Assembly: GCA_034189035.1 (NCBI GenBank)
Contig: JAXHVA010000184.1
Span: 1-5,975 of the forward strand
DNA length: 5,975 nucleotides
DNA from: JAUXFK01 sp034189035
GTDB taxonomy: Bacteria; Desulfobacterota; UBA8473
Direction of reading: 5' to 3'
Below are positions 1 to 5,734 of this stretch, piece after piece. The translations under genes were made by a program, and so were the position numbers. The stretch's first letter is position 1, and the number at the start of each line of letters is the position of its first letter. Below the pieces are notes generated by a model that made no database searches, had not been told where the DNA came from, and saw only the letters and a program-made list of their open reading frames with translations.

Positions 1-670
1 CGTGTAAAAAAGCGATTTATTGAGTGCGGGATGGACCTCACCCTGAACGGGAAGAAAGGTAGCCGTATATATGCTAAAAAAGCTGACGGTGACTTTGAAG
101 CCCACCTTATCGCATTGAATTTTTAGCCTGCATGGAAAGGGTTTTGGATGTCTACAAGCGTCCCTATGACCCAAAGTTTTCTGTTGTCTGTATGGATGAA
201 TCTCCCAAGCAGCTTATAGGGGGGGAGGCGGAAACTCCAATTGCTGCAGGACCAGGGGAATTTATCAAATATGATTATGATTATATAAACATAACGGTGT
301 GTGCAATATTTTTATGGCCAGTGAGCTATTGGCCGGGAAGCGACTTGTCAAAATAACAGAAAAGGAACCCAAGGTGGATTGGGCACACTTTCTTGAGGAT
401 ATAGCCACTCTATACAACGATGCTGAAAAAATCACCTTAGTCATGGATAATCTCAATACACATACTCCGGGCTCAGTTTACAAGACCTTCTATCCCGTCA
501 AGGCAAAGCAGCTTTGGGACAGATTCGAATTTGTATTACCCCCTAAGCATGAGAGCTGGCTTAATATGTCAGAAATAGAGCTGAATGCGCTCACGGGGCA
601 GTGCCTGAACAGGAGGATTGATAAAATAGAAGACGTCCGGAGAGAAACTGCCGCCTGGCAGGATTACCGC
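1..670 (+). pseudogene. IS630-family transposase remnant (DDE), 5' end outside window
   Basis: This is the broken transposase of an IS630-type element, which would cut and join element ends through a DDE catalytic core. Frame 1 (1-123) gives a family-like segment ending in EAHLIAL and stops at TAG 124-126. The next recognisable family sequence, MERVLDVYKRPYDP, starts at 132 in another frame. From memory of the family, some 65-75 residues that normally lie between these blocks are missing, so this is an internal deletion. The VCMDE motif carries the first catalytic Asp (codon 195-197). A second frame change at about 282-286 looks like an extra TA in TATAT: the protein reads ...YDYDY, then continues as KHNGVCNIFM in the third frame. 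That part has VMDNLNTH (Asp codon 446-448) and SWLNMSEIE with the last acidic residue. Homology fades near AAWQ (about 660). The usual C-terminal block after it is absent, and the frame stops at 698-700. The catalytic residues survive, but in pieces that cannot form one protein. Confidence 0.9.
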
Positions 671-1000
671 GACAAAATTGAACGCAATTCCCCGTCTTGA
701 CGGTATAAAGTTTGCTGATTCTTCTCTTCCAAAACCTGAGGTCATTCAAGACCATGATAACCAGAGCAGCTGAAGGATCAGCAAGGGGTTAAGAGCTCTC
801 AACCTCTAACGCTTCGATTACTTACAGCTAATGGAGTGATCCTTAGAGGTATATTTACAGGATAGTGATCTTAACGTGTCTATCACCAAAATTTAAAAAG
901 CATATCTCATTGTCGTTGAAGCTTGATGATAGCTTCCTATTTCATGGCGCTAAAATGATACGACAGATTAATTCAAGATAAAATTAGAGAAGCTTTAGTT
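671..1000. other. Intergenic stretch without a supported gene
   Basis: No frame here has a start with a ribosome binding site or a recognisable protein. A short open stretch in frame 3 runs to a TGA at 771-773 and contains IPRLDGIKFADSSLPKPE. It overlaps the decayed end of the transposase and could be the tail of a lost gene, but I do not recognise it. The only local structure I see is the inverted repeat at 918-936. The minus-strand DUF4405 gene ends at 1001, so its 3' untranslated region lies here. Confidence 0.6.
918..936. repeat. Inverted repeat GAAGCT-N7-AGCTTC
   Basis: Two perfect 6-base arms are separated by TGATGAT. The repeat lies 65-83 bases beyond the stop of the minus-strand DUF4405 gene, so it could be a weak transcription end or processing hairpin for that unit. 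No T-run follows the hairpin on either strand, so I do not call it an intrinsic terminator. Confidence 0.35.
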
Positions 1001-1345
1001 TTAAACTCTTACAGCGATCCATCCGATGAATAATACAATGATCCAAGCAAAGGAAACAAACAAAAGGAAAGTCTTCCAGTGATTTTTGAAGTAACGTTTT
1101 GTAGACTGAATGATCCATGTCCAATTAAAACAGATATGAAAGACCATAAGGATCAGAAATAGAAATGACAGGTAAAGATGGATATCGCCCCATTCATGTC
1201 GATGGAGGCCAAGAAAATACTTTTGAGAGCCCCCTACCCTTCCTTTTGTAAGGATAAATCCCAATAAGAGCCCTATAACCGCTATTGAGCACATGTTGAT
1301 AAAAAGAGAGATGTCGATTATGTACTTGAGTTGATTCTTCTTCAA
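1001..1345 (-). CDS. DUF4405-type membrane protein (putative heme-binding cytochrome b-like)
   Basis: This 114-residue protein is probably an inner-membrane redox protein. Three hydrophobic segments are visible at about residues 10-32, 54-76 and 92-112. Between the first two lies the signature GLHRHEWGDIH (residues 46-56), with His48, His50 and His56, and His70 follows within the second segment. This histidine pattern is typical of the DUF4405 family (Pfam PF14358), whose members resemble the heme-binding part of cytochrome b; heme binding here is inferred. The start is TTG at 1345-1343. AAGGAG sits about seven bases before it, and the Lys-rich MKKNQLKYIIDISLF start fits the family. The gene follows the ferredoxin-like pseudogene by 37 bases on the same strand, so the two were probably one transcript in which the soluble iron-sulfur protein exchanged electrons with this protein. 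It appears intact even though its partner is broken. Confidence 0.8.
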   Translation of the reverse strand: MKKNQLKYIIDISLFINMCSIAVIGLLLGFILTKGRVGGSQKYFLGLHRHEWGDIHLYLSFLFLILMVFHICFNWTWIIQSTKRYFKNHWKTFLLFVSFAWIIVLFIGWIAVRV

Positions 1346-1382
1346 GTTATTCTCCTTCTTTATAAAGATACGTTTGCAATTT

Positions 1383-2193
1383 CTATTTCCAGCTATTGAA
1401 TACGGGCATCTGAACTTTCGGTACTGGCGCTAAAACATCGCGGCGCTTGGGGATAAGTTTGATAGAATTAGTAGGGCACTGAAGCGCGCACTGGCCTAAC
1501 CCAATACTTTTTGTGACAATGACCGTCTTGTTCTCCTTTAATACAATGGCGTTTGTGGGACAGTGTTTTTCACATTTGCTGCAGTAAATACATTCTTCCG
1601 TATCCTTTATTTCGGCAAGATTAATAACGCTGAAAGTAGAAGGTAAAAAGGTTGATAGACATAATTTTTTATCCTTTTGTGGATCATCCGGAGGGTGTAT
1701 GGCGCCAATGGACTGATATGGCTTACCGGTTACGGATGTCAGAAGATTTAATAGATTGCATAATGAAAATAAATCAGCTTTTTCATCGAGTTGAAGAGTT
1801 CATCTGTCTTTTTCGCAAAAGCCTTTTCCAGGTCGGTCTCTTTTCCGGAGCAGAGTTGGAGTTCTAACCGACCTACAAGAATCGGCATCAATTCATAGCC
1901 TTGATCTCCGTTTTCAAACCTATACCGCTATATCCATCCTTTCTTAACCAGGCCTTGCAGGTATCCGTAGGCATGTTGTTCGGGTATGCTCGTCTTGGCA
2001 ACTGCCGGTGCAGTGGTGTGCGGCTTGGCGCCCAACTTTAAAAGAAAATCAATGTCTTCGGGGAGTGCAGTCAAATCCATCAGCTCAAACAGTCTCCTGA
2101 CAATAATGATGGGTATTTCTTTTTGGTCTTCATGAGTTTTTCCAGGGTTTCCAACTTTCTCTTCCATTCAGGACTCATCTGCGAGGTGCTCAT
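1383..2193 (-). pseudogene. 4Fe-4S ferredoxin-domain protein, interrupted by two -1 frameshifts and one TAG
   Basis: Joining three frames gives a 270-codon protein of a type I recall from anaerobes: an N-terminal helical/winged-helix-like half and a C-terminal ferredoxin domain. The start is ATG 2193-2191, preceded by AAAGGAG six bases away, giving MSTSQMSPEWKRKLETLEKL. The frame slips -1 at the A5G tract complementary to 2120-2124, continuing as EIPIIIVRRLFELMDL. TAG at 1930-1928 (codon 89) interrupts GLVKKGWI/RYRFENGDQGYEL. A second -1 slip lies at A5G, complement of 1779-1783, leading into ADLFSLCNLLNLL and GAIHPPDDP. The ferredoxin part has CIYCSKCEKHCP (Cys202, 205, 208, 212). The second motif reads SIGLGQCALQCP, so only Cys236 and Cys240 of its four cysteines remain. 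It ends at TAG 1385-1383, just before the DUF4405 gene. Decay is the simplest reading. Sequencing errors in A-runs could explain the shifts but not the TAG or the lost cysteines. A programmed -1 shift is possible but unsupported. Confidence 0.85.
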
Positions 2194-2322
2194 TCGTATC
2201 TCCTTTCTTTCAAGTTTTCTTGAGGGCCTTCTTCTTCGCTTTTAATCCACTAAGAGTCCCACTCGTATTCTTTAGAAAACAATTGTAATAGGCAAAACAA
2301 GTATAAGAATAAAAGGCAAGTG

Positions 2323-2341
2323 TACGGTTTTAAAATCCGTA
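2323..2341. repeat. Near-palindrome TACGG-TTTTAAAAT-CCGTA
   Basis: Five-base arms TACGG/CCGTA flank a centre that is itself almost symmetric (TTTTAAAAT). The repeat lies just past the stop of the minus-strand small Cys/His protein gene and about 130 bases upstream of the ferredoxin-like start. It could be an operator for the ferredoxin unit or, as RNA on the minus strand, a weak terminator: the stem is followed by CACTTGCC and then a short T-run. I cannot separate these by eye. Confidence 0.35.
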
Positions 2342-2348
2342 TTCAAAG

Positions 2349-2537
2349 TTATATATATTTCTTCATCCTGTATTTTTCAGCCAATCGGATTCTTTCATCA
2401 TCTGGAAGAGATTTCATATGCTTTTTCCATCCTGGACACAGTAGAGCGTGCCATCTCCATAACCTACCCAGTAATGACTTGGAATTGTTGTCATATTTTG
2501 CTCTAAATCCACAATTATCACAGCCGTGTTTGTTCAT
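2349..2537 (-). CDS. Small conserved-looking Cys/His protein (possible zinc-binding), function unknown
   Basis: This is a 62-residue protein with start ATG 2537-2535, preceded by AAAGGAG ten bases away, which strongly supports translation. Near the N-terminus is Cys6-x2-Cys9 (HGCDNCGFRAKYD). The centre has an aromatic block WRWHALLCPGWKKHMKSLP containing His30 and Cys34. Cys6, Cys9, His30 and Cys34 could form one zinc site or hold another metal, which is an inference. The C-terminus is basic and Tyr-rich, with no membrane segment or signal peptide. I have the impression of having seen close relatives as short hypothetical proteins in anaerobic bacteria and archaea, but I cannot name the family. 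It lies between the MFS gene (72 bases upstream on the same strand) and the ferredoxin-like unit. Both gaps hold inverted repeats, so it is probably its own transcript or the tail of the MFS one. Confidence 0.75.
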   Translation of the reverse strand: MNKHGCDNCGFRAKYDNNSKSLLGRLWRWHALLCPGWKKHMKSLPDDERIRLAEKYRMKKYI

Positions 2538-2584
2538 TTTTTTTATTCTCCTTTAAATAGACTTATCGGTTGGATTAGATTATT

Positions 2585-2602
2585 TGTAACAGTTTAGTTA
2601 CA
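2585..2602. promoter_or_regulatory. Operator-like palindrome TGTAAC-N6-GTTACA
   Basis: Two perfect 6-base arms are separated by AGTTTA. The site lies 48-65 bases before the ATG of the minus-strand small Cys/His gene and directly after the MFS stop. The two-fold symmetry with a 6-base spacer matches the geometry of CRP/FNR-type binding sites, although the half-site differs from the classic TGTGA and TTGAT. No T-tract follows on the minus strand (AATAATC), which argues against a terminator. A regulatory role is inferred from symmetry and position only. Confidence 0.35.
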
Positions 2603-2608
2603 TCTCTT

Positions 2609-3835
2609 TCATGGAGGTGAGTTTTCTGTGGCATCTCTTCCCCACAGGGCAAAGCCAAGTGTGCCCAAAATACCGAATGAGAATGCAGTCAAGAAGTTTA
2701 CATTTGGACTTATCTGCCATAGGAAAGCACCACCAAAGGCCGCTATTGAAACGATCAGATCACGCAGAAGGTAGTAAAGGCCGAACATGGCTGCTTTTCT
2801 GTCTACTGGCGCCAGGTCCATGATGAAGGCTTTTCGTGTGGGCTCCCCAAACTCCTTAAGTCCCCGCAATATGAATGCAAGAGCGAGCCAACCAAAGGAT
2901 TTGGTAAAGAGAAGCACCAGTGGAAAGAATGTGAAAAAAACGAATGTTGTTACAATAAAGGGTTTCTTGCCGCTTCGATCTGCGAAATACGCAACAGGGA
3001 TATAGATCAAAAGAGCTGTTGTCATTTCAATTCCGGTCAGGATACCAAATTGGAAAGCACTAACCGGTGCTTCAATTACCTTCATACACCAAACGACAAC
3101 GAATGCATAAGGAATCTGTTCACAGAAACGAATCAGGATATCGGAAACAAGCAATCTTTTAAGGGGTGGACACATTTCACGGAAAAGGGCAAATGGATTC
3201 TTTTCCGGTCTGGGAATCTGTCCGTCACTTGATGCTCCTTGTGAATCCTCTTCAATGAGGATTTGTTGCAGAACTATCGCTACAAAGGATAAAAAAAGAG
3301 CAGCAACAAAGGCCAATCGCACTCCATTGACCTCCCCCCAGATAGCAATGCACACGCCGCCCAAAATCGGACCAAGTGCCATTGGAATACGTCGAACTAG
3401 AGAGTGCATGGAAACCCCCATGGTTCGTTTGTTTTCAGGCAGAACACTCGCTACAAGGCTCATGGTTGCCGGTAGAGAGATGGCTGTCCACGACAGGAAA
3501 AAGACTGCACCCACCAGGACAGCCTGCCATGAAGAGATCAATATTACTATGAGGAATCCGCCCATGGCGACTATATTGAAAACGAATAATGCCCGTTTAG
3601 TCCCCAGGTGGTCGGACAGATACCCCCCTGGGAATGAGTAGAGGGCAGATAGCAAATTATCGAGACCGTTGAGCAACCCGATAGAAAAAGCCCCGCCACC
3701 CAAGGCTATGAGATAGATCGGCAGGAACCTCTCCGCCATCTTTTCGCCCATACCCACAAGAATGACCATACACAGCATACCAACCGTACTTTGATGTAGA
3801 CCAAGAAAGTCTGATACTCGCTTCAATCGGGACAT
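2609..3835 (-). CDS. MFS (major facilitator superfamily) transporter, substrate unknown
   Basis: This 408-residue protein has about twelve hydrophobic segments, the usual size for a 12-helix major facilitator in the inner membrane. The family's loop 2-3 motif is clear: GGYLSDHLGTKRA at residues 70-82 (G-x3-D-x2-G-x-K/R). The matching loop 8-9 motif is AYFADRSGKKPF at 282-293. A longer polar loop (about 193-226, EEDSQGASSDGQ...) separates the two six-helix halves. Helix 1 carries acidic residues (GEKMAER, Glu31 and Glu35), which suggests ion-coupled transport, but nothing identifies the cargo. The start ATG 3835-3833 has no clear ribosome binding site; eight T residues and GC directly precede it. 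I keep this start because the N-terminal stretch MSRLKRVSDFLGLHQ is a normal basic lead before helix 1. The next in-frame methionines lie inside helix 1. The gene is unbroken, unlike its neighbour at 1383-2193. Confidence 0.9.
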   Translation of the reverse strand: MSRLKRVSDFLGLHQSTVGMLCMVILVGMGEKMAERFLPIYLIALGGGAFSIGLLNGLDNLLSALYSFPGGYLSDHLGTKRALFVFNIVAMGGFLIVILISSWQAVLVGAVFFLSWTAISLPATMSLVASVLPENKRTMGVSMHSLVRRIPMALGPILGGVCIAIWGEVNGVRLAFVAALFLSFVAIVLQQILIEEDSQGASSDGQIPRPEKNPFALFREMCPPLKRLLVSDILIRFCEQIPYAFVVVWCMKVIEAPVSAFQFGILTGIEMTTALLIYIPVAYFADRSGKKPFIVTTFVFFTFFPLVLLFTKSFGWLALAFILRGLKEFGEPTRKAFIMDLAPVDRKAAMFGLYYLLRDLIVSIAAFGGAFLWQISPNVNFLTAFSFGILGTLGFALWGRDATENSPP

Positions 3836-4293
3836 GCAAAAAAATCTTGTTAAACTCTGGTAATTTGTATTAGATTAGTGCTATGTAAATAAAAAGGTGT
3901 AATCAAGCTTTAATGACGGCCCAGGATTTATAAAAACCTTCTCAGGGGAAATGCTTTTCAATTGGAATAAAGTCTTTATTAGATAAGGCAACGAAATACA
4001 TCATTCGCTTTATACGGAGCCTTCTCCAACTCTCCAGTATTAAAGAATACCTCTCTTTGTGAAAAATTCCGAAATCTCACCCTATATCGCACAAGAAATG
4101 CGCACAGAAAATCTGTTTCAACTGCAAGTCTGCATTGCCCCCACTGAAGGAAGCCTTCTGTTCTATCCAAGTCTGGATTACTCAGTAACCAACATATATG
4201 TAAGAGTGTACAGTTGATACCAAAAAAATACCATCTTCACAAATCTCGTGTGCCTTGATCCTCTCTTTGGTCACCTCAAAGGTTGTTTGTTGC
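3836..4293. other. 458-base gap without a supported gene
   Basis: This gap lies between the starts of the MFS gene and the stop of the VOC gene, both minus strand, so the MFS promoter should be in its left part. I see no strong -35/-10 pair. A minus-strand open stretch of 63 codons (4170-3979) has no ribosome binding site and no recognisable motif. Just after the VOC stop, another minus frame reads TTFEVTKERIKAHEICEDG and ends at 4182. It faintly recalls a transposase fragment but is too short to name. The gap may hold remnants of a deleted gene. Confidence 0.5.
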
Positions 4294-4734
4294 TTAAGTA
4301 CCAAGCAGGCATTGCTCAGAATTATTTTTGTCCTCGTAATATCGTGCTTCGACGAGGTTGCCTTCAGGGTCCTTAAAATAGATCGACGTTCCAGTACCGT
4401 GTGCGCCCCAGCGCTGAACAGGTCCTTCTTTGATAGTGACGTTGTTATCCTCAAGTCGCTTGAAAAGATCATGCCACATCCTCTTGCTCAAGGCAATACA
4501 GAAATGGTTTAATTTTCCATATGCTTTTCCAGCCGGGGCATCTGCCTGCCATATATTTTTAGGAAACAGGTCGATAATGGTATCTGTATTCATCCGCACT
4601 GAGGGAAATGGTACCTCTCCTGAATGGTATTCATCGAGGCGCTCTGGTGGCATCATAAGTATTTTTGAATAAAAAACGATCATTTTTTCAACATCTTTAA
4701 CATTCAAAAAGATGTGGTCCATTAAAAAATTCAT
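4294..4734 (-). CDS. VOC superfamily protein (glyoxalase/bleomycin resistance/dioxygenase fold)
   Basis: This 146-residue single-chain VOC protein is of the usual length for the family. It has the two beta-alpha-beta-beta-beta halves: the first begins MDHIFLNVKDVEKMIVFY (residues 5-22), and the second begins KLNHFCIAL (74-82) and ends with IYFKDPEGNLVEARYY (118-133). The likely metal ligands are His7, His77 and Glu129; the fourth ligand is not certain by eye. Members bind a divalent metal and act as lyases, isomerases, dioxygenases or drug-binding proteins, and the sequence does not decide between these. The start ATG 4734-4732 has AAGGA six bases upstream. The protein is cytoplasmic with no signal peptide. 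A perfect TTGACA lies about 90 bases upstream, so the gene probably has its own promoter. The short tail EDKNNSEQCLLGT adds nothing recognisable. Confidence 0.9.
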   Translation of the reverse strand: MNFLMDHIFLNVKDVEKMIVFYSKILMMPPERLDEYHSGEVPFPSVRMNTDTIIDLFPKNIWQADAPAGKAYGKLNHFCIALSKRMWHDLFKRLEDNNVTIKEGPVQRWGAHGTGTSIYFKDPEGNLVEARYYEDKNNSEQCLLGT

Positions 4735-4789
4735 AATTAATCCTTATTATAAATATTATAAACACAACACTAAAAATCAGCTGACAAGA

Positions 4790-4826
4790 AGGCCTATATA
4801 AAATTTCGAGTCAGTTACAGTGTCAA
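4790..4826 (-). promoter_or_regulatory. Candidate promoter for the VOC gene
   Basis: On the minus strand a perfect -35 hexamer TTGACA (4826-4821) is followed by an AT-rich region. TTTTAT lies at a 17-base spacing, and the better -10 look-alike TATATA lies at 20 bases. Neither is ideal, so the -35 is the stronger evidence. A start of transcription near 4790 would leave a leader of about 55-60 bases with the AAGGA ribosome binding site intact. Two TATAAT strings closer to the gene (4755-4760, 4746-4751) would place transcription start on top of that site. Confidence 0.35.
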
Positions 4827-4928
4827 CAACTATTTTACATTTTATTTATATAAATTATCAGTAAGTTCCGGTTAAAAAATTGCATTTATACATCAAAAAA
4901 GGTCAAAAAAACAGAATACGTCAATATT

Positions 4929-4952
4929 TTACTTAACATATTTATTAAGTAA
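4929..4952. repeat. Inverted repeat TTACTTAA-N8-TTAAGTAA
   Basis: Two perfect 8-base arms flank CATATTTA. The repeat lies 24 bases before the ATG of the IS4-type transposase and on the AT-rich side of the VOC promoter region. It may be an operator or hairpin controlling the transposase, or structure near the left end of that element. The matching right end is lost, so terminal repeats cannot be compared. Confidence 0.45.
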
Positions 4953-4975
4953 TGTACTGAGCGGAATGGATTCTA

Positions 4976-5727
4976 ATGACTAATTGTTTTAAGGAGTTAC
5001 GAACAATACCGAAAACATATTATCCTTATGACAGAAAACGTACACTGCGTTTTGATCCGTCCATTCAACCTGCTTATGAGGCTATGATTGAAATGCCCCT
5101 ACCCAAAGCAAAAGGGAACAGGCCTTTACAGATGACCTTCAAAGATGAACTCAAATCATTGGTCTTCTTCCACCTTGAAGAAGACTCATCAGCACAACAC
5201 CTCCTCCAAGTCCTCGAAGAAGATGATTTTACCCGTGACAATATCGCTCCGAAAGAAGGCTTAAAAAAAAGCAGCTTTACAGAGGCTATTAACACCCGAG
5301 GTCTTGAGCAGTTCGCCTATATATTCCAGAAACTTCAAGATCAAGCAAGTGAAGTCCTGCCGAAGAATCACTCTACACTTTGAGACCCAGTCGGCATTGA
5401 CGGCTCATTGATTGATGGAGATCTCTCAATGTACTGGGCCGACTATAGAAAAGGTTCTAAGAAAGCCAAAGTTTATATCGGCTTTGACTTAAACAGGAAT
5501 ATTCCAAAAAGATATTCCATCACTGATGGTAAGGGAGCTGAACGCCCCTTTGTAAGCCGGCTACTCTCCCCCGGCCTAAGTGGATTTATGGATCGAAGAT
5601 ACCAATGCCACAGGCAATTTGATACTTGGCAGGAGGAAAAAAGTTTTTTGTATGTTGGATCAAAGACAGTAGCAACAAAATCTGCATCAAAGCTGCCCAG
5701 GTGAATCCTGACAGTATCGTCTTTTAT
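4976..5727 (+). pseudogene. IS4-type transposase remnant (DDE), interrupted and 3'-truncated
   Basis: The start ATG 4976 gives MTNCFKELRTIPKTYYPYDR and a long helical N-terminal region (TFKDELKSLVFFHLEEDSSAQHLL is split here only by length limits: it spans about 5131-5202). The DDE core begins with GIDGSLIDGDLSMYWADYRK, holding the first catalytic Asp. It runs on to FMDRRYQCHRQFD with the second. Three lesions are visible. TGA at 5381-5383 lies in frame just before the first Asp. A -1 frame change near 5635-5637 (probably loss of one G before an A-run) moves QEE into GKKFFVCWIKDSS. Homology stops at VNPDSIVFY (5727), before the region with the catalytic Glu. The cut coincides with the left end of the IS3-type element, which probably inserted here. 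The element cannot make an active transposase. Confidence 0.88.
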
Positions 5728-5734
5728 ATTCATA

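Noticed and set aside
1652..1867. Plus-strand open frame of 71 codons
   Set aside because: It lies antisense to the ferredoxin-like gene, which has clear family sequence on the minus strand. No ribosome binding site is present.
3255..3641. Plus-strand open frame of 128 codons
   Set aside because: It is the antisense shadow of the MFS gene, with a low-complexity Thr/Arg-rich product and no ribosome binding site.
3979..4170. Minus-strand open frame of 63 codons in the MFS-VOC gap
   Set aside because: No ribosome binding site, no motif and no recognisable family. It is noted only as part of the gene-free gap.
4182..4472. Minus-strand frame with TTFEVTKERIKAHE near its end
   Set aside because: Most of it overlaps the VOC gene in another frame. 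The remaining 35-40 codons only faintly recall a transposase and cannot be named.
5381..5383. In-frame TGA in the IS4-type transposase as a selenocysteine codon
   Set aside because: The gene also has a frameshift and a truncation, no selenocysteine is known for this family, and no hairpin was evident just after the TGA. A nonsense mutation is sufficient.
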